Of a DNA stretch of 64,000 nt, positions 1 through 7,527 are shown one piece after another. The DNA comes from Vulcaniibacterium tengchongense (GTDB lineage: Bacteria; Pseudomonadota; Gammaproteobacteria; Xanthomonadales; Xanthomonadaceae), in assembly GCF_003814555.1 (NCBI RefSeq), contig NZ_RKQN01000003.1, positions 45,611-109,610 of the forward strand. Reading direction: 5' to 3'. A model generated the notes under the pieces. It worked only from the letters and a program-made list of their open reading frames with translations. It did not search any database and had not been told where the DNA came from. The translations under genes were made by a program, and so were the position numbers. How positions within the stretch are numbered: the first letter of the stretch is position 1; each line of letters opens with the position of its first letter.

Positions 1-2
1 TG

Positions 3-431
3 CGCATCATCCGCGGGCTCAGTCCGGCGCTTGCGGCCCTGGTGGCACGCTATCTGCTGGTCGAGGCACGCAGTTCGCAAGCCGAGTTCGTGATTCCCGA
101 CCACCTTGCGCATGCCGACCCGATAGTGGAGCGCTTCGAGTGCTGGGCCAGAAGTCGGCTCGCGAAGGGGTTCTCGCTGGCCGAGGCGGCGAGCGCCGCG
201 GGCACAAGCGAGCGCACCTTGGCGCGGCGGCTGCAAAGCGTTTTGGGTAAGACACCGCTGTCGTATTTCCAGGACCTGCGCGTGGAACATGCCGTCCATC
301 TCTTGCGCACCGGAAACGCCAGCGTCGACCAAGTCGCCGCGCAGGTCGGGTACTCGGATGGGGTGACCCTGCGGGCCCTGTTGCGCCGCAAGCTGGGCCG
401 GGGTGTCAGGGAGTTGCGACGCGGTGGATGA
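3..431 (+). CDS. GlxA-like AraC-family transcriptional regulator, 3' part only
   Basis: The reading frame is open to the left window edge, so only the C-terminal ~142 residues are present and the start lies outside. The visible part holds the two helix-turn-helix motifs of an AraC-type DNA-binding domain: SLAEAASAAGTSERTLARRL, then VDQVAAQVGYSDGVTLRALL. The segment before it (SPALAALVARYLLVEAR, then DPIVERFECWARSRL) is the linker typical of GlxA-type regulators, which carry a DJ-1/PfpI-like sensor domain at the N-terminus. That sensor domain cannot be seen here, so the GlxA subtype is inferred. An IS element lies 169 bp beyond the stop codon. The target genes are unknown. Confidence 0.75.
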   Translation, partial: RIIRGLSPALAALVARYLLVEARSSQAEFVIPDHLAHADPIVERFECWARSRLAKGFSLAEAASAAGTSERTLARRLQSVLGKTPLSYFQDLRVEHAVHLLRTGNASVDQVAAQVGYSDGVTLRALLRRKLGRGVRELRRGG

Positions 432-599
432 CCAGAGGCGTTTGGTGTATGTACAGCTGGAGACCGCCGGGAAACTGACGCAGGCCAAACGGCGCATTTG
501 GACCTGACAAAACTACTGCCCGCAACGGCACGCAAGCTCCAGTTTGACCCCGGACACCGTTTTGCTGGCAACGCCGTGGTTGAGCAACTCAATACCTTG
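432..599 (+). other. Lower-GC spacer between regulator and IS element
   Basis: This stretch is visibly less GC-rich than its surroundings. The frame of the upstream regulator stays open after its stop codon for 57 more codons and is closed by TGA at 603-605, inside the left inverted repeat of the IS. The translation contains KLQFDPGHRFAGN and is not recognised. No start codon or ribosome binding site supports it. It may be the tail of a gene interrupted by the IS or simply noncoding DNA. Confidence 0.3.
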
Positions 600-624
600 A
601 CCTGATTAGCCCCGACCCTCAGCC
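600..624 (+). repeat. Left terminal inverted repeat of the IS1595-family element
   Basis: 25-bp perfect reverse complement of 1649-1673, beginning ACCTGATTAGCCCC. The stop codon of the transposase (619-621 on the minus strand) lies inside it. Confidence 0.92.
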
Positions 625-1581
625 ATGAAAATTGCTCGCAGCGCGCAAGACCGGCTCGGGGCAAGGCTTGCAGCGCAGCATGGCGGTGGCCAGTCGCGGC
701 AGCATCTCATGCAGGCGGAAGCGACGGTTGAACCGGTAGGCGGCTTCGGCCAGGTAGCGCCGCGCGTACTTGGCCTGGCGGATGGCGTGGTAGGTGCCGT
801 TGATGGCGCGCTTGACGTTGCCCAGCAGCACGTTCACCCAACGCGCGCCCGGCGCCTCGGTGGCGGCACGGCCGCCGCCGGTGTCCAGCGTGGTGTGGGC
901 GTGGCCGGCGTCTTCGAGCCGGCGGAAGCAGGCCAGACCGTCGGTATAGGTCTCGCACCCGGGCGCCAGGCGCCGTGCGATCCAGTCCTCGAGCGAGACG
1001 TTGTCGAAGCTGCGCACCGGCTCGATCACGGCCAGGCTCGGCGCGGCGAAGCGGGCGTCGGTCTGCACCGCGATCACGAAGGGTTGCTTGCCCTCGGCAC
1101 CGCGCCCGCGCTTGCCGCCGTTGCGCTCGCCGCCGAGGTAGGCATCGTCGATCTGCACGAAGCCATTGAGCCGCCGGGGTTCCTCGCGCTCGGCCATGGC
1201 CTGCATGATCTTGTGCTTCATCCGCCAGGCGGTCTTGTAGTTGACTCCCAGGTGGCGCATCAGCTCCAGCGCGGCGAGATTGGTCTTGGTCGCGGTCAGC
1301 AGGTGCAGGGCCAGCAGCCAGGTGCGCAGCGGCAGCTTGGTGCCCTCGAACATCGTGCCGGCGGTCAGCGTGGTCTGGTGCCGGCAGGCGCGGCACTGGT
1401 AGTAGACCGTCGTCCCGCGCCGAAACCGCGAGCGGGCCCGTCCAGTGCAGGCCGGGCAGCGGAAGCCTTGCGGCCAACGCCACTGGTACAGGGCACGGTA
1501 GCACTTGGCCTCGGTGCCGTAGCGGGCGATGAACTCGGCCATGGACAGGCCAGCCTGGAACTGCACGGAATTGATGCTCAT
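619..1581 (-). CDS. IS1595-family transposase
   Basis: 320 residues, full length. An N-terminal zinc ribbon (CPAC at 42-45, CRAC at 63-66) is followed by an ISXO2-type DDE/DDNK catalytic domain. Likely catalytic residues are D145 or D146 in QIDDAYLGGE, D214 in TYTDGLACF and N250 in RWVNVLLGNVKRAI, with K257 following. The C-terminal block GTYHAIRQAKYARRYLAEAAYRFNRRF (split in the protein around residues 262-288) is conserved in ISXO2-like proteins. The frame is intact from the ATG at 1581 to a stop inside the terminal repeat, so the enzyme looks active. No passenger gene is present. Confidence 0.93.
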   Translation of the reverse strand: MSINSVQFQAGLSMAEFIARYGTEAKCYRALYQWRWPQGFRCPACTGRARSRFRRGTTVYYQCRACRHQTTLTAGTMFEGTKLPLRTWLLALHLLTATKTNLAALELMRHLGVNYKTAWRMKHKIMQAMAEREEPRRLNGFVQIDDAYLGGERNGGKRGRGAEGKQPFVIAVQTDARFAAPSLAVIEPVRSFDNVSLEDWIARRLAPGCETYTDGLACFRRLEDAGHAHTTLDTGGGRAATEAPGARWVNVLLGNVKRAINGTYHAIRQAKYARRYLAEAAYRFNRRFRLHEMLPRLATAMLRCKPCPEPVLRAASNFHG

Positions 1582-1648
1582 GACGCCACCTCGTCGCCTT
1601 CAGGTGGCCGTATGCTCGGCGGTGGGCGACGCACATCCTGCGACTGGC

Positions 1649-1673
1649 GGCTGAGGGTCGGGGCTAATCAGGT
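1649..1673 (-). repeat. Right terminal inverted repeat of the IS1595-family element
   Basis: Perfect 25-bp reverse complement of the left end. It lies about 68 bp upstream of the transposase start codon, so the transposase promoter must lie within or just inside it. Confidence 0.92.
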
Positions 1674-1757
1674 TCTCTGAAGCCCCACGGCTTGCGATCC
1701 TGTTCGGAATCCGGGTTGGACGTTGGTGAGGACTCCGCCACCACCGAATTCCAGCAG

Positions 1758-1790
1758 AACCCTCGGGCTCGTCGATCCCGAGGGTTTTTT
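1758..1790 (+). terminator. Strong rho-independent terminator without an obvious upstream gene
   Basis: Ten-bp perfect stem (AACCCTCGGG at 1758-1767, CCCGAGGGTT at 1777-1786), 9-nt loop, and a six-T run ending at 1790. It points rightward, yet the only thing upstream is the minus-strand IS. The transcript it once served may be an RNA or gene removed or displaced by the IS. The 75 bp before it end in CCGCCACCACCG, vaguely like a tRNA 3' end, but no T-arm can be folded. Confidence 0.75.
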
Positions 1791-2282
1791 GCATCTGCGC
1801 CGCGATGGCGGCCGCGGAGCGCCAGGTCGCCCTTCCCTCCTTGCTCGAGCGCCCGGGTCCGACACCCGGCATGGCCGCGCCATGCGTCGAAGGACCGTGC
1901 CCGGACGATACGACGGCCGGAACGGAGGTCGGCCGGCGAGGCCCGCCGCCAGGTCGCGGCCGAGGTCGATGCGTCGGCACCGGGCGCGCCACGGCGCCTC
2001 GACCCGGACGAGGCCGCAGGACTGCACGCCGCACCGCGTGGAGCAACTGCACGCCGGCTGCAGGCGCGCAGCACCCGATCGGCGCCGCGCGGGGCCGCCG
2101 CGGGCGCGACTTCCGCGGCGGCCGGGCCGCCGCTGCGCGGCCCCTGCGCCGCGCGAGCCCGCGCCCACGCCTGCATCACTGCACGGTACGGCCCTCGCCC
2201 GCGGGGCTCTGCGGCGCACCGCCGACGGCGCCTTGACCGGGGCGAGCTTAGGCTGCGAACCCTTCCGACGCAGCGAGGCGCC
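1791..2282. other. GC-rich intergenic region, no gene supported
   Basis: Nearly 500 bp before the Nramp-like gene. All reading frames here are GC-driven and lack start signals. A possible -10-like TAGGCT sits about 35 bp before the gene, but no convincing -35 box is spaced correctly. Otherwise I see nothing in it. Confidence 0.5.
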
Positions 2283-3605
2283 ATGTCCGGCACGAAGACG
2301 CGGTCCGCTCCGCACGAGCCGGACGAAGCACCTCGCAAACAGGGCCTCCTGCACAGCATCGGCAGCGGCGTGATCACCGGCGCCGCCGACGACGACCCGT
2401 CCGCGATCGGCACCTACGCCAGCGCCGGCGCGAAGTTCGGCTTCGCCTTCCTGTGGATAGCGCCGGTGCTGCTGCCGATGATGTACCTGGTGGTCTATCT
2501 GTCGGCCAAGCTCGGCCGGGTCTACGGCAAGGGCCTGTTCGCCGCGGTTCGCGACCGCTATCCGCGCTGGATCCTGTATCCGGCCATGCTCGCCGCGTTC
2601 GTCGGCAACATCATCGAGGCGGCGGCCAACCTCGGCGGCATCGGCGCCGCGCTCAACCTGCTGATCCCGCTGCCGGTGACCGCGCTGGTCGCGCTCGCCG
2701 CGCTGGCGGTCTTCGCGCTGCAGATGCTCGGTTCGTACCGCCTGCTGCGCAAGGTCTTCAAATGGCTGGCGTTGGCGTTGTTCGCGTACGTCGGCGCGGC
2801 GCTGCTGGCCAAGCCGGACCCCGCGGCGGTGCTGCGCGGCACGCTGGTGCCGAGCTTCCGCTTCGACGCCGAGTTCCTGACCATGGTCGTCGCCTGCATC
2901 GGCACGTCGCTGTCCGCCTACATCTTCACCTGGCAGTCGAACCAGGAAGTGGAGGAGCAGATCGCGCAAGGCCTGCGCAAGGCTTCGCAGCGGCGCGGCG
3001 CCACCCGCAAGGAGCTCGAGCGCACCCGGCGCGACGTGATCGTCGGCATGACCTTCTCGAACGTCATCCTCTACTTCATCCTGCTCTCCACCGGCGCCAC
3101 GTTGCACGCCTCCGGGCAGACCGGGGTCGAGACCGCCGCCCACGCGGCCGCCGCGCTCGAACCGCTGGCCGGCAAGGCGGCCGGCCTGCTGTTCGCGCTG
3201 GGCATCATCGGCGTGGGCTTCCTCGCGGTGCCGGTGATGACCATCGGCGCCGCGTACGACCTGGCCCAGGGGCTCGGCAAGAAGAGCACCCTGCACGCCA
3301 GCTTCGCCGAGGCCAAGTTCTTCTACGTCACGGTGGCGATCGTCACCGTCGTCGCGGTGCTGCTGAACTTCCTCGGCTTCAACCCGATGAAGGCGCTGGT
3401 GTGGTCCGGGATCGTGCAGGGGTTCTCGGTGCCGCCGTTGCTGCTGCTGATGCTGCTGATGACCAACGACCGGCGGATCATGGGGCCGCGCACCAACGGC
3501 CGCGTCACCAATTTCCTTGGCTGGACCACGGTGGCGGTCACCTTCGCCGCCGCCGCGTGCCTGGTGTACACGCTGGCCGCCGGCGCTGGCGCGCACGGCG
3601 GCTGA
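2283..3605 (+). CDS. Nramp/SLC11-like divalent-metal transporter, divergent TM1 motif
   Basis: 440 residues with about 11 hydrophobic segments, the size of an Nramp-family inner-membrane transporter. The first membrane segment carries ADDDPSAIGTYASAGAKFG (about residues 35-53), where canonical MntH proteins have the metal-binding DPGN motif. The sixth-segment region (GIIGVGFLAVPVMT, about 307-320) keeps the A-x-x-M type signature in altered form. The substitution of the DPGN asparagine suggests a substrate other than Mn(II), possibly Mg(II) or another cation; this is inference. The ATG at 2283 is chosen because it starts the homologous part (MSGTKTRSAPHEPDE) after a long GC-rich untranslated region. 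The gene stands alone, convergent with the next one. Confidence 0.8.
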   Translation: MSGTKTRSAPHEPDEAPRKQGLLHSIGSGVITGAADDDPSAIGTYASAGAKFGFAFLWIAPVLLPMMYLVVYLSAKLGRVYGKGLFAAVRDRYPRWILYPAMLAAFVGNIIEAAANLGGIGAALNLLIPLPVTALVALAALAVFALQMLGSYRLLRKVFKWLALALFAYVGAALLAKPDPAAVLRGTLVPSFRFDAEFLTMVVACIGTSLSAYIFTWQSNQEVEEQIAQGLRKASQRRGATRKELERTRRDVIVGMTFSNVILYFILLSTGATLHASGQTGVETAAHAAAALEPLAGKAAGLLFALGIIGVGFLAVPVMTIGAAYDLAQGLGKKSTLHASFAEAKFFYVTVAIVTVVAVLLNFLGFNPMKALVWSGIVQGFSVPPLLLLMLLMTNDRRIMGPRTNGRVTNFLGWTTVAVTFAAAACLVYTLAAGAGAHGG

Positions 3606-3619
3606 GCGCCCGGCACGGT

Positions 3620-6040
3620 TCAGAACGTGTAGCGGATCCGGGCGTAGTAGTACGCGCCGTTGCTGCCGATCGGCGACAGCACGTCGTACGGCAGGTTGCC
3701 GAAGTAGTAGATGTCCTCGTTCGACAGGTCCGGGTATTCGTCGGTCAGGTTGAGGCCGCCGAGCGCGACGCTCCAGTTCGGGCCGAAGCGGTACTCGACC
3801 TCGGCGTCGAGCTGCCACTCCGCGCCGTAGGTCTGCTCCGGCTCGTAGCCGCCGCCGAAATTGAACACGCGCTTGGCGCTGCCGTGGCGGCTGACCCGCC
3901 CCAGCAGCGTCCAGCGGTCGTCGCTCCAGTTCGCGCCCAGCGTCGCGCGGGTGCGCGGCGCCGCATCGGTGAGGGTGTTGCTCTCCTCCACGCCGAACAG
4001 CACGTAGCCGGGGTCGATGGCCAGCAGTTGCGCCGGGGTGGCCGCGACGCGCTCGATCTCGGTCTTGGCGTAGCTCCAGGTGCCGGTCAGCAGCAGTTGC
4101 CCGTCGCCCAGGCCCTGCCGCCAGTTGGCGACCAGCTCGCCGCCTTCGGTGCGGGTGTCGGCGGCGTTGACGAAGAAGCTGGCGCTCTGCACGCCCGGCA
4201 GGCCGAACCGTTCCAGCACGAACCGGGCCAGCGCGTCGCCGCTGATGCGTTCCGTCAGCGCGATGCGATCGTCGATGTCGATGCGGAACAGGTCGAAGGA
4301 CAGGTCGAAGTGCTCGCCGACGCGGCTGGTGAAGCCCAGGCTGAGGTTGACCGACTTCTCCGGCTCGAGATCCTGCGCGCCCAGCGCGCGCGCGATCGGG
4401 TTGTCGACCGAGAGCAGCCGCCCCTGCAGCAACTGGCCGGCGGCGTCGTAGCCGGTGGAGGTGGACTCGAAGCCGATCTGGCTGAGCGACGGCGCGCGGA
4501 AGTTGTTCGACAGCGAGCCGCGCAGGGCGAACGCGGGCGCGAACTCGTAGCGCGCGGCCAGCTTGCCGGTCAGTTCGCCGCCGAAGTCGTCGTAGCGCTC
4601 GTAGCGGGCGGCGACGTCGGTGAACAGCTTCTCGCCGAACCGGCTGCTGAGCGCGGCGTACACGCTGGCCACGTCGCGGCCGAGGTCGGCGGTGTCCTGC
4701 GGCGTGAGGCCGCCGCCGGCCTGGGCGCCGGTCGGGCGGTCGGTGTACGGGCCGGCCGCGTACGAGGCCGGGTCGCCGGCGCCGGTCTCGTAGTCCTCGC
4801 GGCGCAACTCCGCGCCCGCGGCCAGGGCATGCGCGCCGAGGACGCGGCTGAGGTCGAAGTTGAACAAGCCCTGCCGGAACGCGTAGTCGCCGCTCTTGAA
4901 GCGGGTCGGGCTTGCGGGCCCGAGCGAGGCGTTGAGCGAATCGCGCAGCCGGTAGGTGAAGTCGTTGCGGCCGTAGTTGAGGCTGGCGTCGTAGTCCCAT
5001 TCGCCCCATTGCCCGCGCAGGCCGGCCACCAGCGCCACGTCGCGGTTCTCGCCGATCGACACCGGGCGGTAGCCCTGCGGATGGACCTCCTTCCAGTTGG
5101 ACGCGCCGTCGGGGTAGCGGAAGTAGTTCGCGCCCTCGGTATCGCTCTGGTGGAAGGTGCCGAACGCGTACAGCTCGGCGGCGGCGCCGACCGGCAGCTC
5201 GCCGTTGAACCAGCCGTCGATGTCCTTGGCCTCGCCGTCGCCGAGCACGTAGTTGCGGCGCCCGGCCAGGGCGAGGTTGTCCGGCGTCTGCTCCTCGAAC
5301 ACCGGGATGCGGTCGAAGCCGGCGCGGTTGGTGCCGTTGCGCTGCCTGTACTCCAGGCCGAGGCGGAGGAAGCCGCCGTCGCCGCCCAGCGGGGTGCCGA
5401 CCTGCCCGGCGAAGTAGCCGGTCTGGCCGTCGGTGACGGTGCGGCCGATCGGCGCCACGCCGGTGTGGTGCGCGCCGTAGCTGAGCTCGAGCGAACCGCC
5501 TTCCGCCGCGTCGGCGAGGATCACGTTGATCACCCCGGCCACCGCATCGGAGCCGTACTGCGCGCCGGCGCCGTCGCGCAGCACCTCGATGCGCTCGATC
5601 GCGCTGAGCGGGATCGCGTTGAAGTCGACCGGCGTGTTGCCCTTGCCGATCTTGCTGTCGGTGTTGACCAGCGCGCTGGTGTGGCGGCGCTTGCCGTTGA
5701 CCAGCACCAGCACCTGGTTCGGGCTGAGCCCGCGCAGCTGCGCGGCGCGCACGTGGTCGGCGCCGCCGGAGTTGGACTGCCGCGGGAAGTTGAACGACGG
5801 CAGCAGCGCCTGCAGTGCGCTGCCCAGCTCGCCGCCCAGGCCGGCCTGGCGCAGGTCCTCGGCGGTGAGCACGTCCACCGGCGAGGTGGACTCCAGCACC
5901 GTGCGGTCGCGCGCACGGGTGCCGGTGACGATTACGGTGTCCAGCTCGGTGGCGTCGCCGGCGGCGTCCTGGGCGAAGGCCGGCACGGCGAGCGCGACGG
6001 CGATGGCGGCGACCAGCGGCGCCACGGTCGGACGGAACAT
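3620..6040 (-). CDS. TonB-dependent outer-membrane receptor
   Basis: 806 residues. A signal peptide (about 1-23, ending VPAFA) is followed by the TonB box ELDTVIVTG (about 32-40) and a plug domain with VDVLTAEDLRQAG, LRGLSPNQVLVLVNGKRR and IERIEVLRDGAGAQYGSDA. The rest is a 22-stranded-barrel-type region ending in YYYARIRYTF, the aromatic C-terminus needed for outer-membrane insertion. It takes up a ligand with energy from TonB-ExbBD. The ligand is not evident: no siderophore or sugar genes adjoin it, although the plug resembles receptors that lack an N-terminal signalling extension. The start at 6040 is preceded by AGGAG, ruling out the longer upstream frame. It is convergent with the Nramp-like gene, only 14 bp away. 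Confidence 0.93.
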   Translation of the reverse strand: MFRPTVAPLVAAIAVALAVPAFAQDAAGDATELDTVIVTGTRARDRTVLESTSPVDVLTAEDLRQAGLGGELGSALQALLPSFNFPRQSNSGGADHVRAAQLRGLSPNQVLVLVNGKRRHTSALVNTDSKIGKGNTPVDFNAIPLSAIERIEVLRDGAGAQYGSDAVAGVINVILADAAEGGSLELSYGAHHTGVAPIGRTVTDGQTGYFAGQVGTPLGGDGGFLRLGLEYRQRNGTNRAGFDRIPVFEEQTPDNLALAGRRNYVLGDGEAKDIDGWFNGELPVGAAAELYAFGTFHQSDTEGANYFRYPDGASNWKEVHPQGYRPVSIGENRDVALVAGLRGQWGEWDYDASLNYGRNDFTYRLRDSLNASLGPASPTRFKSGDYAFRQGLFNFDLSRVLGAHALAAGAELRREDYETGAGDPASYAAGPYTDRPTGAQAGGGLTPQDTADLGRDVASVYAALSSRFGEKLFTDVAARYERYDDFGGELTGKLAARYEFAPAFALRGSLSNNFRAPSLSQIGFESTSTGYDAAGQLLQGRLLSVDNPIARALGAQDLEPEKSVNLSLGFTSRVGEHFDLSFDLFRIDIDDRIALTERISGDALARFVLERFGLPGVQSASFFVNAADTRTEGGELVANWRQGLGDGQLLLTGTWSYAKTEIERVAATPAQLLAIDPGYVLFGVEESNTLTDAAPRTRATLGANWSDDRWTLLGRVSRHGSAKRVFNFGGGYEPEQTYGAEWQLDAEVEYRFGPNWSVALGGLNLTDEYPDLSNEDIYYFGNLPYDVLSPIGSNGAYYYARIRYTF

Positions 6041-6251
6041 GGGAACTCCTGTGCGATGGGGAGGGCGGACGGGCGCGCGGCGCACGGCCCGGGCCACGCC
6101 ACTCGCTATCGATCCGGATGGAGCGATATTATCGCCCGCCGGCCGCCGAACGCCGCGCCGGCATATGCCGTCTGCCCATCTGCATATGCCGAGGCCTCAT
6201 TTCGGGACGGCGCGGTCGGCACCGATCCTCTTCTCCCCTACGGAGCCGCCG

Positions 6252-6713
6252 ATGCGTACCGCCCTGCTCGCTTCCGCTCTCGCGCTGCTGCTGTCCGCCT
6301 GCGCCACCGCGCCGCCGGCGTCGTCCCCCGCGGCCGCCGCGACCTCGAGCCTGCAGGGCGACGCCGCCCGGCCCGCGCAGGCGCAGGGCTGGGTCCGCAG
6401 CGAGCTGTACTTCGGCGTCGGCACCGAAGGCGACGCCGCGTCGGCGATCAGCGAGGCGCAGTGGCGTGCCTTCCTCGACCGCGAGGTGACGCCCCGCTTC
6501 CCCGACGGCCTGACGGTGTTCGACGCCTACGGCCAGTGGCTGTTCCGCGGCCGGCAGGGGCCGGAGCGCCTGAACTCCAAGGTGCTGGTGATCCTGCACG
6601 AGGACACCCCGCAACGGCGCGGGGACATCGAAGCGATCCGCCTCGCCTGGAAGCGCGCGAGTGGGCACCAGTCGGTGCTGTGGGCGCGGCAGCCGGCCGA
6701 CGTCTCGTTCTGA
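6252..6713 (+). CDS. DUF3574 lipoprotein
   Basis: 153 residues. An N-terminal lipoprotein signal (LALLLSAC, cysteine at about 17) anchors it in the envelope. The conserved domain runs from WVRSELYFGVGTE to the end and contains EAQWRAFLDREVTPRFPDG and FDAYGQW, signatures of the DUF3574 family. The function of the family is unknown. The start is the ATG immediately before the signal peptide. It lies divergent from the TonB-dependent receptor with a 211-bp gap and is transcribed alone. Confidence 0.78.
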   Translation: MRTALLASALALLLSACATAPPASSPAAAATSSLQGDAARPAQAQGWVRSELYFGVGTEGDAASAISEAQWRAFLDREVTPRFPDGLTVFDAYGQWLFRGRQGPERLNSKVLVILHEDTPQRRGDIEAIRLAWKRASGHQSVLWARQPADVSF

Positions 6714-6782
6714 CCGGCCTCGGCCTGTCCGGCGCGCGCTCGACGCGCTCGTACGCACCCGGCTCGTGCCGAGCCGCGACCC

Positions 6783-7454
6783 TCAATACGGCGCCAGCCA
6801 GTCGGCCAGCGCCCGCTCGCCGGCTTCGGTCACCGACAGGGCGCGGGAGTCGCGCCGCTTGCGCAGCCAGCCTCGTGCCAGCAGCGCTTCGAGCAGGGAC
6901 GCGCCGAGCTGGCCGGCCAGGTGCGGGCGGCGTTCGCTCCAGTCCAGGCAAGGCCGTACCGGCGGCCGCCGCGCCGTCGCGTCGGGCAGCGCGATGCCCA
7001 GGCGCGCGAAGCCGCGCTGGCCTTTCCCGGTGAGCCGCCATGGGCCGTCGGCCGCGATCCACCCGTCGGCGCGCCAGCGCCCCGCCAGCTCGACCGCGAT
7101 CTCGCCGGCCAGGTGGTCGTAGCACGTCCTCGCGCGGCGCAACGCCAGCGCCGCAGGGCCGGCGCGCGGCGCCTTCGCCGGCGCCGAAAGCGCCATCAGG
7201 GTTTCCAGGGCGTGCGCCACTTCCTCGCCGCGCAGGCGGTGGTAGCGGTGCCGGCCCTGCTTCTCGATCGCCAGCAATCCGGCGTCGACCAGCTTGGCCA
7301 GATGCCCGCTCGCGGTCGGCGGCGCGATGCCGGCGGCGCGCGCCAGCTCCCCGGCGGTGCGGCTGCGGCCGTCCATCAGCACCGCCAGCATCAGCGCGCG
7401 CGCCGGATCGCCGATCAGGGCGGCGACGCGCGCCAGCGAAGGGCCTGCATCCAT
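6783..7454 (-). CDS. ArsR-family transcriptional regulator
   Basis: 223 residues. The N-terminal winged helix-turn-helix (about 8-80) contains IGDPARALMLAVLMDGRSRT, then AGIAPPTASGHLAKLVDAGL as the recognition helix region and QGRHRYHRL as the wing. No CxC metal-binding pair is seen in the helix regions, so it is probably not a classical metal sensor. The C-terminal ~130 residues belong to the larger ArsR subgroup with a second winged-helix-like part (WRLTGKGQRGFARLG). It is divergent from the hydrolase gene with a 73-bp gap that holds an inverted repeat, so it probably represses itself and that gene. Confidence 0.85.
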   Translation of the reverse strand: MDAGPSLARVAALIGDPARALMLAVLMDGRSRTAGELARAAGIAPPTASGHLAKLVDAGLLAIEKQGRHRYHRLRGEEVAHALETLMALSAPAKAPRAGPAALALRRARTCYDHLAGEIAVELAGRWRADGWIAADGPWRLTGKGQRGFARLGIALPDATARRPPVRPCLDWSERRPHLAGQLGASLLEALLARGWLRKRRDSRALSVTEAGERALADWLAPY

Positions 7455-7460
7455 AGTTCG

Positions 7461-7488
7461 GCTCCCACCGAAACATGAGCGTGGGAGC
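7461..7488. promoter_or_regulatory. Inverted repeat in the ArsR/hydrolase divergent promoter, putative operator
   Basis: GCTCCCAC (7461-7468) and GTGGGAGC (7481-7488) form a perfect 8-bp inverted repeat with a 12-bp spacer. It sits between the two divergent start codons (7454 and 7528), the position expected for the ArsR-family operator. Assignment to this regulator is inference from position. Confidence 0.5.
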
Positions 7489-7527
7489 GAGCCTAGCATC
7501 CCGCACGGTTTCCGCGCGGAGGCGGCG

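Larger units (their letters stand above)
600..1673 (-). mobile_element. Complete IS1595-family insertion sequence
   Basis: A 1,074-bp element bounded by 25-bp perfect inverted repeats (600-624 and 1649-1673) and carrying one transposase gene on the minus strand. Length, a single zinc-ribbon transposase and this repeat length fit the IS1595 family (ISXO2-like transposase domain). The 8 bp outside each end (ATACCTTG and TCTCTGAA) do not match, so I see no target-site duplication. IS1595 members normally make an 8-bp duplication, so the insertion may be old, or one flank may have been rearranged. Confidence 0.9.

Noticed and set aside
42-57. TGGCACGCTATCTGCT, a sigma-54-like match with GG-N10-GC
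   Set aside because: It lies inside the coding sequence of the left-edge regulator and faces no gene start.
1682-1757. Possible tRNA or tmRNA 3' end (CCGCCACCA before a terminator)
   Set aside because: No T-arm or matching acceptor stem can be folded; the CCA-like end alone is not evidence.
1668-5009. Very long minus-strand frame, and similar kilobase-long frames over the kdp and receptor genes
   Set aside because: These are GC-driven shadows: Arg/Pro/Ala/Gly-rich, antisense to or out of frame with clear genes, and without start signals.
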